A stretch of 64,000 bases of DNA from an uncultured Pseudomonadota bacterium (GTDB lineage Bacteria; Pseudomonadota; Gammaproteobacteria; Methylococcales; Methylomonadaceae): NCBI GenBank assembly GCA_903870545.1, contig CAIQDI010000006.1, forward strand, positions 62,001-126,000. The letters run 5' to 3'. Shown piece after piece: positions 1 to 8,440 of this stretch. Position 1 is the first letter of the stretch, and the number at the start of each line of letters is the position of its first letter. A program made the position numbers and the translations under genes. Below the pieces are notes generated by a model. It searched no databases, was not told where the DNA came from, and saw only the letters and a list, made by a program, of their open reading frames with translations.

Positions 1-1504
1 CGGTTTTCCCCACGCCCGTTGGCCCGGCGAATAAAAAAGCACCAATCGTTTTTTGGGCATCGCGTAAACCTGCCCGCGATAATTTAATCGCCGACGCTAA
101 CGCCGAAATCGCTTCATCTTGCCCAAACACCAACATTTTCAGATTTTTTTCTAAATTCGCCAGCTTATCAATATCATTGCTCGACACCGATTTTGCCGGA
201 ATGCGGGCAATTTTCGCCACAATTTCTTCAATTTCCGTCACATCGATAAACGTTTTACGGTCGATTTCGTTTGTCATGCGTTGTTTTGCGCCCGCTTCGT
301 CAATCACATCAATTGCTTTGTCGGGCAAATGCCGATCGGTAATATAACGGTCGGATAATTCTGCTGCCAATCGCAACGCTTCAGGCGAATAACGCACGCC
401 GTGATGTTCTTCAAAACGAGTTTTTAAGCCTTTCAAAATCAACACCGTTTCTTCAACTGACGGCTCTAAAATATCCACTTTCTGAAAGCGTCGCGCCAGA
501 GCATGATTTTTTTCAAAAATACCGCGATATTCTTGATACGTCGTTGAACCGATGCAGCGTAATTGACCTGACGCGAGCATCGGTTTAATCAAATTCGCGG
601 CATCCATGACACCGCCCGATGCTGAACCTGCGCCAATAATCGTGTGAATTTCGTCAATGAATAAAATGGCGTTCGGTTCTTTTTTCAATTGATTTAAAAG
701 GGCTTTCAAGCGTTTTTCAAAATCACCACGGTATTTTGTTCCGGCCACCAATGCGCCCAAATCGAGCGAATAAATCACACAATCCAACAACACATCCGGC
801 ACTTGTTCTTCAACAATTCGTTTCGCCAATCCTTCCGCAATCGCGGTTTTACCTACGCCCGCTTCACCGACTAATAACGGATTATTTTTGCGGCGGCGAC
901 ACAATGTTTGAATGGTGCGTTCGACTTCGTCCGCCCGTCCAATCAACGGATCAATGCGCCCGTGTGCGGCTTCTTCGTTTAAATTCGTGGTAAATTTTTC
1001 GAGCGGTTTGCTAACGTCGTTATCAGAATTTTTACGTCCATTTTCGGATTCACGTTCTTCGTAAGGATCATCGTATTTGCTGATACCGTGCGCGATAAAA
1101 TTCACCACATCGAGGCGCGTGACATCGTGTTTATTGAGTAAATAAACGGCTTGCGAGTCAGGTTCACTGAACAACGCCACCAATAAATTTGCGCCCGTCA
1201 CTTCGTGTTTATCAGAAGCCTGTACATTAAAAATGGCACGTTGTAACACGCGCTGAAATCCTAACGTCGGTTGCGTATCGCGCGTGGTGATTTCAGGCAA
1301 ATAAGAAATCGTATCGTCAATAAAACGAGTGAGTTGCCCGCGCAACCATTTCACATCGCCGCCACAGGCTTTGAAAACTGGCAACACATCAGGATTATCC
1401 AGTAAGGCGAATAATAAATGCTCAACGGTAATAAATTCGTGCCGTTGAGAACGCGCCGATTTAAATGCTGTATTTAAAGTGAGTTCTAATGTTTTACCTA
1501 ACAT
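1..1504 (-). CDS. clpA: ATP-dependent Clp protease ATP-binding subunit ClpA (3' end outside window)
   Basis: ClpA is the AAA+ unfoldase that feeds substrates, including N-end-rule substrates delivered by ClpS, into the ClpP peptidase in the cytoplasm. Translating the minus strand from the ATG at 1504 gives the ClpA start [15 protein letters not shown], the Clp N-domain, then the first AAA+ module with Walker [14 protein letters not shown] and Walker [15 protein letters not shown]. The second-module Walker A (AGPTGVGKT) lies right at the window edge, so roughly the last third of the protein is missing. The gene starts 9 bp after clpS, so the pair is probably co-transcribed, as is usual in proteobacteria. 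No frameshift was seen in the visible part. Confidence 0.96.
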   Translation of the reverse strand, partial: MLGKTLELTLNTAFKSARSQRHEFITVEHLLFALLDNPDVLPVFKACGGDVKWLRGQLTRFIDDTISYLPEITTRDTQPTLGFQRVLQRAIFNVQASDKHEVTGANLLVALFSEPDSQAVYLLNKHDVTRLDVVNFIAHGISKYDDPYEERESENGRKNSDNDVSKPLEKFTTNLNEEAAHGRIDPLIGRADEVERTIQTLCRRRKNNPLLVGEAGVGKTAIAEGLAKRIVEEQVPDVLLDCVIYSLDLGALVAGTKYRGDFEKRLKALLNQLKKEPNAILFIDEIHTIIGAGSASGGVMDAANLIKPMLASGQLRCIGSTTYQEYRGIFEKNHALARRFQKVDILEPSVEETVLILKGLKTRFEEHHGVRYSPEALRLAAELSDRYITDRHLPDKAIDVIDEAGAKQRMTNEIDRKTFIDVTEIEEIVAKIARIPAKSVSSNDIDKLANLEKNLKMLVFGQDEAISALASAIKLSRAGLRDAQKTIGAFLFAGPTGVGKT

Positions 1505-1513
1505 GGCGATTCC

Positions 1514-1840
1514 TTAAATTTCTTCCATCGTGCATTGCAACGGATATTCATGCTCGAAAGAATAGCTGTTGACGATATACACTTTCGTTTCGGCAACATC
1601 TTTAGAATAGGTTCCGCAAATGCCTATGCCTTGAGTGTGAACTTGTAACATAATGGCGGTAGCTTGATCTTCGGACATACCAAAAAAATTCGCTAACACT
1701 TCCGTCACGAAATCCATTGGGGTAAAGTCGTCATTGAGCAAAATCACGCGATAAAGTGAGGGTTTTTTTAACTTGGGTTTGGCATTTTGAATAGCCAAAT
1801 CGTCGTCATCATCTTGGTGAAAAAAAGGAAAGTCAGGCAT
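1514..1840 (-). CDS. clpS: ATP-dependent Clp protease adaptor ClpS
   Basis: ClpS binds N-degron substrates and hands them to the ClpA N-domain. The 108-residue product has the usual family length: a flexible acidic N-terminus (HQDDDDDLA), then the ClpS core with YRVILLNDDFTPMDFV, which contains the conserved N-degron pocket NDD/TPM signature, and a helix ending in AEQ-type residues (DQATAIMLQVHTQG). The C-terminus keeps the family pattern AETKVY...S..HEYPL.C. It lies immediately upstream of clpA in the same direction, which fixes its identity. The ATG at 1840 is used. Confidence 0.96.
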   Translation of the reverse strand: MPDFPFFHQDDDDDLAIQNAKPKLKKPSLYRVILLNDDFTPMDFVTEVLANFFGMSEDQATAIMLQVHTQGIGICGTYSKDVAETKVYIVNSYSFEHEYPLQCTMEEI

Positions 1841-1898
1841 AAACAGTAGGGTTTCTTAGCAAAGTTTAACAATTAGTGGAAAGTGAGAGACGCACGAT

Positions 1899-2225
1899 TT
1901 AATCTTGCGCTTTGAAGCAATGCACCCACGCCGATGCGTCGTCGTTCCATTCCATGCCGCCGTGCATTTTTAAAATCAAATCACGATACATGGCTAAACT
2001 CGGATAACCTTCAGCTTGTGCGTCGGCATCCGTCATATCGCCTAAACGCTGTTGATATAATTCTGTGACGATAAATGTGGTGCCTTCCAAATCAAACCTT
2101 TCATTCGGATAACCATAAACACCGTTGCGACGTTGTTGGGTTTTACGTCCAGCGAGCGTGGCTTCAACCAGTTTTGCGTGCGTAACAAGGCGTTCGATGG
2201 AACAGGTTTTTTCAGGGTAATCCAT
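1899..2225 (-). CDS. ASCH domain-containing protein
   Basis: The product of about 108 residues resembles small ASCH-domain proteins, a PUA-like beta-barrel fold thought to bind RNA. Visible features are an early lysine-rich strand (AKLVEATLAGRKTQQRR), the glycine/proline turn NGVYGYPNERF, and the segment DMTDADAQAEGYPS, which matches the 'D..AqaEGf.s' pattern of the family. I place the start at the ATG at 2225 (MDYPEKTC) because a GAG motif lies about 9 nt upstream; a TTG nine bases further upstream (2234) is also in frame. It is separated from clpS by 58 bp and may be an independent gene. Substrate is unknown. Confidence 0.7.
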   Translation of the reverse strand: MDYPEKTCSIERLVTHAKLVEATLAGRKTQQRRNGVYGYPNERFDLEGTTFIVTELYQQRLGDMTDADAQAEGYPSLAMYRDLILKMHGGMEWNDDASAWVHCFKAQD

Positions 2226-2402
2226 GATTTTCAACTCAGGTTAATAATAAAAAACAACATTGTGACTGAAAATTCGGCTAAACAAAAGCAACCGCGTTAT
2301 GAAATTAACTGCGTCACACAAAACACATGAAATTGACACGTTATCGCAACAAAAAATCGTTACTCTTTAACTTTATTTTTAGACAACCAGAAGGCAAAAC
2401 AA

Positions 2403-2606
2403 ATGACACTTGAACACGATAAAAGCGACGATTCCTTGTCGCAACAATTCATGGACGCATTAAGCGATGAATTCCTTAAACAAACCGGATTTGGCATTTA
2501 CGCTTACCTTACGCCATTAGAAGTAAATAATGCGTATCAAGAATTTCAACAACATCAAATGCCGATTCATCACTTTACGCATAGTTATGTACGCGCTTAT
2601 ATTTAA
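2403..2606 (+). CDS. Small hypothetical protein, 67 aa
   Basis: I do not recognise this family. The 67-residue product is acidic at its N-terminus, has no signal peptide or membrane segment, and carries an aromatic and histidine-rich C-terminal half (YAYLTPLEVNNAYQEF, then HHFTHSYVRAYI). An AAGG motif about 9 nt before the ATG supports translation. The next gene starts 15 bp downstream on the same strand, so the two probably form a two-gene unit. It is divergent from the ASCH gene. Confidence 0.6.
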   Translation: MTLEHDKSDDSLSQQFMDALSDEFLKQTGFGIYAYLTPLEVNNAYQEFQQHQMPIHHFTHSYVRAYI

Positions 2607-2621
2607 TCTTAGGGATTTGTA

Positions 2622-3113
2622 ATGAAAGTAAAAAATGTGAAATTATTTTCAATCGAGTCCAATTTATCATCTTTCCCGTCGTATGCGATTTGTGCGGTGC
2701 GTCGGTTAAATGATAACGAAATACGCGGTGAAAGTTTCTTAGTTGCCATATTTAAAGGCAAAAAAGCGAAGTTGATTCCAATGGAAATTCTATTTCGTAG
2801 TGCATCTGATAATAAGAGTTTGCCGATAATCGACGAAGCCTTTGTGCTGGAAGAATGCTTAATTCAAGCTAAACTCAATATGATTGAAGTAAGCAAAAAT
2901 AAAGCGTCGATGCACGATTGTTGTTCGTTGCCCTTTCTGCGGAGTGTCATCGAAGTGAACGTGGATTATTTGTTTCACGGACTTTTTACCGATGAGGCTA
3001 TTCGAAACAAAATACAAGTTATCAGCACTATCAGTCAGATTGATGAATTGAAAAAATTTGTTGAAACCCTTACACAATACGAGCGCGTTTTGTTTACACC
3101 CATGCAACTTTAA
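2622..3113 (+). CDS. Hypothetical protein, 163 aa
   Basis: Not recognised. The product is a soluble, mixed alpha/beta protein with no signal peptide and no transmembrane segment. It has four cysteines, including an adjacent pair in SMHDCCSLPFLRS near residue 105. An AGGGA ribosome-binding site lies 6 nt before the ATG, which supports the start. It follows the 67-residue orphan by 15 bp. Its last codons overlap the end of the convergent CDF transporter gene by 4 bp, so there is no room for a terminator between the two genes. Confidence 0.65.
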   Translation: MKVKNVKLFSIESNLSSFPSYAICAVRRLNDNEIRGESFLVAIFKGKKAKLIPMEILFRSASDNKSLPIIDEAFVLEECLIQAKLNMIEVSKNKASMHDCCSLPFLRSVIEVNVDYLFHGLFTDEAIRNKIQVISTISQIDELKKFVETLTQYERVLFTPMQL

Positions 3114-4063
3114 TCCTTGTTTAAATGCCGAAACGACGCAAAGTCTTCAATCGGTTCAAGGTGAATATCGATGTCGATATTGTCAAAAAGGGTCGTGATG
3201 TGCTGTTCGATGGATTCCACTACGTCATGACCTTGCTGCACCGTCCAATTACCAGGCACTAAAATATGCACCGATACAAAGCGTCGCGCCCCCGCACAAC
3301 GAGTTCGTAAGGCGTGATAAGCGATGCTGTTTGATACGACAAATTGTTCCAGTATTTCAACAATCGCCACCTGTTCATTTTCTGCCAATGCCGCATCCAT
3401 CAAACCCGCAATCGTGCGCCGTATCAATTGCAAACCCACCCACACGATATTGATGGCGACTAAAATGGCGATAATAGGATCGAGAATTTCCCAGCCATTT
3501 AATCCGAATTGTTTCGCAATATTGACACTTTCTTCAAAAGAATTCGCGACAAAAATTACCGCAATCCCCAGCAAAACACCGACCGTTGTCCACACGTCTG
3601 TCATTAAATGCTTGCCGTCCGATTCCAATGTAATCGAGCGATAACGTTTTCCTGCATTCATTAACACTTTCGCAACAACTAAGTTAATAAGCGACGCAAG
3701 AACCGAAATGGCAATGCCGACATCGAGCTGTTGCAACAGTTGTGGATTGTACAAGCGTTCCCACGCCGTCATCGCAATGCAAATTGCCGCGAATAAAATC
3801 ATGATTCCTTCGGCACCACTCGAAAAATACTCAATTTTCTCGTGTCCGTAAGGATGACTGTTATCTGGCGGACGTGCCGAAATGTGCAGCGCAATCAGCA
3901 TAATCACTGCCGCCACCAAATTGATCACGGATTCCAGTGCATCCGACAACAAACCGACTGAATCCGTCAACCAATACGCATAACTTTTCAGCGTAATCGT
4001 CGAAATAGCCGCTGCAATCGATAGCCAACCGTAAAATGTCAGGGATTTTTGTGGCATATTCAT
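3110..4063 (-). CDS. Cation diffusion facilitator (CDF) family metal transporter
   Basis: An inner-membrane metal/proton antiporter of the CDF family. The 317 residues show about six hydrophobic segments and a soluble C-terminal domain of about 90 residues ending in IHLEPIEDF. Family motifs are SVGLLSDALESVINL in TM2, the HPYGHEKIEYF loop after it, and the TM5 motif KHLMTDVWTTVGV with the H-xxx-D pair of the transport site. In TM2 the first aspartate is present but the residue four later is Ser, where YiiP/FieF has a second Asp. Metal specificity therefore cannot be assigned. The start codon overlaps the stop of the CHAD gene by one base (TAATG), indicating translational coupling. Confidence 0.9.
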   Translation of the reverse strand: MNMPQKSLTFYGWLSIAAAISTITLKSYAYWLTDSVGLLSDALESVINLVAAVIMLIALHISARPPDNSHPYGHEKIEYFSSGAEGIMILFAAICIAMTAWERLYNPQLLQQLDVGIAISVLASLINLVVAKVLMNAGKRYRSITLESDGKHLMTDVWTTVGVLLGIAVIFVANSFEESVNIAKQFGLNGWEILDPIIAILVAINIVWVGLQLIRRTIAGLMDAALAENEQVAIVEILEQFVVSNSIAYHALRTRCAGARRFVSVHILVPGNWTVQQGHDVVESIEQHITTLFDNIDIDIHLEPIEDFASFRHLNKD

Positions 4064-5001
4064 TACAAAGCCGCCACTGCCAACGCTAAATGATGCCGTA
4101 ATTTAGTGGAATTAAATTGATGCCACACATTCGGAAACTCCACCAAAAATCGGTCGCGTTCCGCCATTTTATCGTTTAAATAATGTCTTATCGGAATCGA
4201 TTTTTTGACCGTCGCCGTGGTCTCTTTTTTTAGAAAATGCTCTACAAACTGTGAAGCAAATTGGGTGTCATTTAGGTTGCCTAAATACGTTTGTATTTGT
4301 TTAATTTCTTCAATCACTATCGTGCCTTCATTACCTAAAAGTTCTTGAAGATTTTCTAAGGTATATCGAAAGTATTTAAAAGCAATCCGAAGTTGATGTA
4401 ATAATTCAATATCAGCGTTATTTAAAAACGGTTCATACGCGCGAATAGCATCGTAATGGCTATAAATTAACACCGGTGCAACGTGGCGAATTTGGTAAGG
4501 AATCGGTCTTTGTTTCGTGGAAATGGGAAGACTTTTTCCCTGACGTTCTTTTTTCAGCAAACGCGCCGTTTCGCTCTTAAATTTTTTGTACGATTCACTG
4601 TCAAAGTACGTCAACATTTTAGTTCTAGCACGGTCACGTTGAATTTGACAATAATCCAATAACGGCATGAGTTCTAGCGGTGTATCAGAATGTTTTTCTT
4701 GCTGATAAATCACCAGATTTTCAATGAAAACATCTAAATCTCGCACCGAACCTAAAACGTAAATCGTTTCTTTTAAGCCGCGCTTCAAAAATTTAACGGC
4801 GTTCGGTTTGAATCCATGTTGAAAAATACGAAGCGTCGCTCGCATTCGACGTGTTGCTACGCGCATATCGTGTAAATCTTCCGTATTTTCACCCGAAAGC
4901 ACGCCCTCTTCACATTTTAAAAAATCATTAAAGTGGTAAACGAACACTTTTCGCCCTGCTTCCGCAAGAGACTGTGTGGCTTGCAATCCTATTGTAGACA
5001 T
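4063..5001 (-). CDS. CHAD domain-containing protein
   Basis: The 312-residue product is an all-helical CHAD protein, a family of conserved-histidine helical proteins with basic surfaces; members are reported to bind polyphosphate. The signature DLHDMRVATRRMRATLRIF lies near residue 43. The second half repeats the pattern with ELLHQLRIAFKYFRYTLENL near residue 200. No CYTH domain is attached, so it is a stand-alone CHAD protein. It lies between the SixA phosphatase gene (12 bp upstream) and the CDF transporter (one-base overlap downstream). A role in polyphosphate or phosphate homeostasis is inference. Confidence 0.88.
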   Translation of the reverse strand: MSTIGLQATQSLAEAGRKVFVYHFNDFLKCEEGVLSGENTEDLHDMRVATRRMRATLRIFQHGFKPNAVKFLKRGLKETIYVLGSVRDLDVFIENLVIYQQEKHSDTPLELMPLLDYCQIQRDRARTKMLTYFDSESYKKFKSETARLLKKERQGKSLPISTKQRPIPYQIRHVAPVLIYSHYDAIRAYEPFLNNADIELLHQLRIAFKYFRYTLENLQELLGNEGTIVIEEIKQIQTYLGNLNDTQFASQFVEHFLKKETTATVKKSIPIRHYLNDKMAERDRFLVEFPNVWHQFNSTKLRHHLALAVAAL

Positions 5002-5013
5002 TCTTAGACTCCG

Positions 5014-5523
5014 TTATTCGTTTAACAAAGATTTCGCGTAAGTGATGGATAATAATTGAGTGCATTCTTCATGCAAGTCCGCCCACGCGCCATTCCATGA
5101 TAATCGCGCCAATGCAGAAGTCGGTAATAATTTTTCGACATTCGGCAACGCGGTATTGCCCACTAAATGAATCAGTAAATTTTCCAATTCTGGATTATGC
5201 CCCACCAATAAAATACGTTTTGCGGTTTCTGGGCAACTCGCTAATACTGCTTTTAACTGTTCAATATCGGTGGCATATAGTTGTTCGTCTTCTCGAATCA
5301 CTAAACCCGAGACGTGTAATTCTTGATGGATAAGGCGTGCGGTATCAATCGCACGTTTAGCAGGTGAACTTAATAACACATCTGGCAGTAAAAGCTGCGT
5401 TTTCATCCATACGCCGATATTTTTTGCGTCGCGTTGCCCACGTTTTTTAAGCGGACGTTCGATGTCGCTCACGTCTGCTTTTTGATCGGATTTCGCGTGC
5501 CGAAGCAACCATAATTCTTTCAT
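5014..5523 (-). CDS. sixA: Phosphohistidine phosphatase SixA family protein
   Basis: SixA proteins are small histidine-phosphatase-fold enzymes that remove phosphate from phosphohistidine, for example on HPt domains or PTS proteins. The product (169 aa) begins MKELWLLRHAKS, containing the catalytic RHG-like motif as RHAKS. It has the partner arginine in LLSSPAKRAIDTA and the second catalytic histidine in ILLVGHNPELE. I choose the ATG at 5523 because an AGGGA ribosome-binding site precedes it; the upstream in-frame ATG at 5544 lies inside the preceding gene. It is 11 bp after the GNAT-nitrilase gene and 12 bp before the CHAD gene. Confidence 0.9.
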   Translation of the reverse strand: MKELWLLRHAKSDQKADVSDIERPLKKRGQRDAKNIGVWMKTQLLLPDVLLSSPAKRAIDTARLIHQELHVSGLVIREDEQLYATDIEQLKAVLASCPETAKRILLVGHNPELENLLIHLVGNTALPNVEKLLPTSALARLSWNGAWADLHEECTQLLSITYAKSLLNE

Positions 5524-5534
5524 ACATTTTCCCT

Positions 5535-7067
5535 TTAAAACCATTCCAAACGATATAAATCTTCGCGGCGTTTGGCTAAATTTTGCGCCGCTCCACGAGT
5601 TCTAGCTTGTTTTAATAAATCTAAATTCACGTCAGCAATTAACGTCATTTCGGTATTTGGCGTGGCTTCAGCCAAAATGGCATCGTGCGGAAATGAAAAA
5701 TCACTCGGACTAAAAATAGCAGCTTGAGCGTATTGAATATCCATATTTTCGGCGTGCGGTAAATTTCCGACGCTGCCGGTAATCGCGACAAAACATTCAT
5801 TTTCAATGGCGCGAGCTTGCGAACAACAACGCACGCGCAAATAGGCATTTTTGGTGTCTGTCCAAAACGGTACAAACAGAATTTGTGCGCCTTGCAATGC
5901 AGCTAATCGCGCCAACTCGGGGAATTCCGAATCAAAACACACCAACACCGCAATTTTGCCGCAATCTGTATCAAATACTTTTAACGCATCGCCGCCTTTT
6001 ACGCCCCAACAACTTACCTCGTCATTCGTGACATGAATTTTATATTGCGCTTCAAAAGTGCCGTCGCGACGTAGCAACCAAGACACATTGTAAAGCTCGT
6101 GATTGCTGTATTCGGGCAACGAACCCGCGATAATGTTGATGTTATACGACATCGCCATTTCGAGTAAACCGTTGCGAATATCGCGACTAAAACCGGCGAG
6201 TGCGCGAATGGCATCGGGCGGATGTTTGTCGTTAAACAATCCCATCAACGGCGCACTCATGTATTCCGGAAACAGCACAAAATCCGCGTGATAACCTGCA
6301 ACAGCATCAATAAAAAATTCTGCGTGCTTTAATAATTCTTCCACGCTGGTCAACGTTCGCATTTGCCACTGAACCACGCCCAACCGAATCACATTCTTTT
6401 TGGACGCGCCTACCGTCGGCTGCGTATCAATATAATCCAAATTTACCCATTCGAGCAACGTCGCAAACCCGTGTGATTCTTTGTCAATCGGCAAATAATT
6501 GGTCAACAATTTGCGAACGTGAAAGCCATTCGCTAATTGAAATGACAACACGGAATCAAAAATTTCACGACTTTTCACTTCTTCAATATAACGCACCGGC
6601 GTTAAATTGTCGGCATATTTAGCGTAACCGGGAATCCGTCCGCCTGCGATAAATCGGCGTAAATTCAAGTTTCGACACAATTCTTTTCGGGCATCGTAAA
6701 GTCGTCGTCCTAATCGCAGTCCACGATATTTGGGATGAACGAAAATGTCTACACCATATAGCGTATCGCCGTCTGGGTCGTGATGGGTTAAATAACCTTC
6801 GCCGGTAATTTGCGCGTAAGTATGCACATCGCCAAAACGGTAGTAATCCACCACCATACTCAACGCCGCAGCAACTAATACACCGTTGTCTTCAATGACG
6901 ATTTGCCCTTGCGCGAAACGAGTGATTTGGGAAATATACTGATCTTTTTTCCACGCACCACCGAGATTGTCGTAAACGTGTTCCATCAATACCGCCAGAT
7001 TATCGTAATCATCTAGCGTTAAATTGCGGAGCAGTAATTTGTGTTTTTTAGGTTTAGTTTTTTTCAT
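5535..7067 (-). CDS. Two-domain protein: N-terminal GNAT acetyltransferase, C-terminal carbon-nitrogen hydrolase
   Basis: The 510-residue protein joins two domains. Residues about 10-190 are a GNAT fold with the acetyl-CoA loop in YRGLRLGRRLYD (near 114-125). Residues about 225-500 are a nitrilase-superfamily hydrolase with the Glu-Lys-Cys triad: E268 in LFPEYMSAP, K343 in QYKIHVTNDE and C377 in LVCFDSEFPE. This GNAT-nitrilase arrangement is known from many bacteria, but its substrate is unknown. It is the first gene of the SixA-CHAD-CDF operon. The ATG at 7067 starts a lysine-rich leader (MKKTKPKKHK) with no signal sequence, so it is cytoplasmic. Confidence 0.9.
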   Translation of the reverse strand: MKKTKPKKHKLLLRNLTLDDYDNLAVLMEHVYDNLGGAWKKDQYISQITRFAQGQIVIEDNGVLVAAALSMVVDYYRFGDVHTYAQITGEGYLTHHDPDGDTLYGVDIFVHPKYRGLRLGRRLYDARKELCRNLNLRRFIAGGRIPGYAKYADNLTPVRYIEEVKSREIFDSVLSFQLANGFHVRKLLTNYLPIDKESHGFATLLEWVNLDYIDTQPTVGASKKNVIRLGVVQWQMRTLTSVEELLKHAEFFIDAVAGYHADFVLFPEYMSAPLMGLFNDKHPPDAIRALAGFSRDIRNGLLEMAMSYNINIIAGSLPEYSNHELYNVSWLLRRDGTFEAQYKIHVTNDEVSCWGVKGGDALKVFDTDCGKIAVLVCFDSEFPELARLAALQGAQILFVPFWTDTKNAYLRVRCCSQARAIENECFVAITGSVGNLPHAENMDIQYAQAAIFSPSDFSFPHDAILAEATPNTEMTLIADVNLDLLKQARTRGAAQNLAKRREDLYRLEWF

Positions 7068-7197
7068 AGTCTTCTAATTGTAATGATTATTTTTGACAAA
7101 ACAGTGACACAAAGAAATGGATGTTTATCGCTCAAAAATCAGCGAATTTACAAAAAGTTAAATGAACGGTGACGAAAATTTTAGTCAAAACAAAATG

Positions 7198-7227
7198 TTG
7201 TTTGTTGAACCGATTACAGCGCATAAT
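7198..7227 (+). promoter_or_regulatory. Candidate sigma-70 promoter for the exported 129-aa protein
   Basis: A TTGTTT hexamer (7198-7203) and a CATAAT hexamer (7222-7227) are separated by 18 bp, about 50 bp before the ATG at 7277. The 5' leader between them contains a 7-bp inverted repeat (GTTAAGC at 7238-7244 and GCTTAAC at 7254-7260). The assignment rests on sequence match only. Confidence 0.4.
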
Positions 7228-7276
7228 TCATACCGATGTTAAGCGAATCTGTTGCTTAACCAAAATTGGGATAAAC

Positions 7277-7666
7277 ATGAAAAAATTGAATCAAGCCGCT
7301 GCATTGTTGGCATTAGCGTTTTCGGCAACTGCCGTTTTTGCAGATGTGGAGTTAAAATCAAAAGAAGAAGTTTCTGGCACTTGGAAATTGCAATCGACTA
7401 AAAATACGGCAAGCGAAAAAGAAGAAGCACTTCCACGCGAAGACACTTGGATTTTCAAAGAAGGTAAATTGACCATTCTACACATTCCGCGCGAAGGAAA
7501 ATACTACGACCAACCGCCGGTCAATTACGACATTGAAGAAGGAAAATTAAAAGTTTCTCAAGTTGGAAGCAGTCGCCTTGATTTCTTTTCATTGGTAGAA
7601 AAAACCGAAAACAAAATGATTTTAAAAGGCAAATTCGGCGGTTATTATTACTTCGACAAAAAGTAA
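7277..7666 (+). CDS. Exported hypothetical protein, lipocalin-like
   Basis: Not assigned to a named family. The ATG at 7277 gives a clean Sec signal peptide (MKKLNQAAALLALAFSATAVFA, cleavage before DVEL) and a mature chain of about 107 residues with a predominantly beta pattern. It opens with VSGTWKLQST and ends with KMILKGKFGGYYYFDKK. A 'GTW' start followed by alternating short strands is typical of small lipocalin-like or META-like periplasmic proteins, but that is only a resemblance. A GGGAT motif precedes the ATG; the longer in-frame extension upstream lacks any leader features. It ends at a strong terminator. Confidence 0.75.
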   Translation: MKKLNQAAALLALAFSATAVFADVELKSKEEVSGTWKLQSTKNTASEKEEALPREDTWIFKEGKLTILHIPREGKYYDQPPVNYDIEEGKLKVSQVGSSRLDFFSLVEKTENKMILKGKFGGYYYFDKK

Positions 7667-7672
7667 TTCTCA

Positions 7673-7702
7673 CAAAAAAGGCGCAATCACGCGCCTTTTT
7701 TA
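7673..7702. terminator. Bidirectional intrinsic terminator
   Basis: GGCGC (7680-7684) and GCGCC (7691-7695) form a stem with a 6-nt loop. A runs lie to the left and a T run (7696-7701) to the right, extending the stem through A-T pairs. It lies between the convergent ends of the exported protein gene and phoU, so it can serve both. Confidence 0.85.
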
Positions 7703-7720
7703 CCATCGAAAACGGAACGT

Positions 7721-8440
7721 TTAAGGAATCAAACGTTGTTCTAATTCAGATTGCGTCAAATGGCGAAGATCTTCACCTTTAACCATGTAAATCAAATGTT
7801 CACAAATGTAGCGCGAATGGTCGCCGATACGTTCCAACGCTCGCACCGTCCACAACATATCTAACATGCGGGTAATGTTGCGCGGGTCTTCCATCATTTG
7901 CGTAATCAATTGGCGAATAATGCTGGCGTATTCCCGATCTACTTGAGCATCACTACCGGTAATATCGGTAATACCGTCAATCGACATTCGCGCAAAACTA
8001 TCCAACGAACTGTGCAACATCGCTTTAACTAATCCTGCCATGTGTTTTAATTCATGATATTGATCCGTACGACCTTCGCTGTTGTTGGACAAATAAATGG
8101 CCATTTTCGCAATGCGTTCAGCTAAATCACCGATGCGTTCCAGTTCATTGATAACGCGCAATACCACCAATAACAAACGTAAATCGAACGCCGCTGGTTG
8201 ACGCAACGCGATAATTTGCGTGCATTCGGCATCAATTTCCATTTCCAAATCATCAACCTCGTTATCTTGCTTAATCACTAATTCCGCAAGTTCCATATCG
8301 CCGGTTGTTAAGGCTTTTACCGCCTGTTCGATTTGCTCTTCAACCAGACCGCCCATCATCAACACTTTGTTGCGAATGTCTTCCAGCTCTTTGTTGAAAT
8401 TCTCAGAAATATGATGTGCTATTTTACTATTGTCCATCAT
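7721..8440 (-). CDS. phoU: Phosphate signalling protein PhoU
   Basis: PhoU links the Pst transporter to the PhoR sensor and keeps the Pho regulon off in high phosphate. The 239 residues contain two PhoU three-helix repeats. The first has INELERIGDLAERIAKM near residue 95; the second has ALERIGDHSRYICEHLIYMVKG near residue 200. Both keep the E-xxx-D metal-ligand pattern. Its start overlaps the end of the shortened PhoU paralogue by 14 bp, and it is the last gene of the pst operon. Two adjacent methionines (MM) begin the frame; either could be used. Confidence 0.95.
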   Translation of the reverse strand: MMDNSKIAHHISENFNKELEDIRNKVLMMGGLVEEQIEQAVKALTTGDMELAELVIKQDNEVDDLEMEIDAECTQIIALRQPAAFDLRLLLVVLRVINELERIGDLAERIAKMAIYLSNNSEGRTDQYHELKHMAGLVKAMLHSSLDSFARMSIDGITDITGSDAQVDREYASIIRQLITQMMEDPRNITRMLDMLWTVRALERIGDHSRYICEHLIYMVKGEDLRHLTQSELEQRLIP

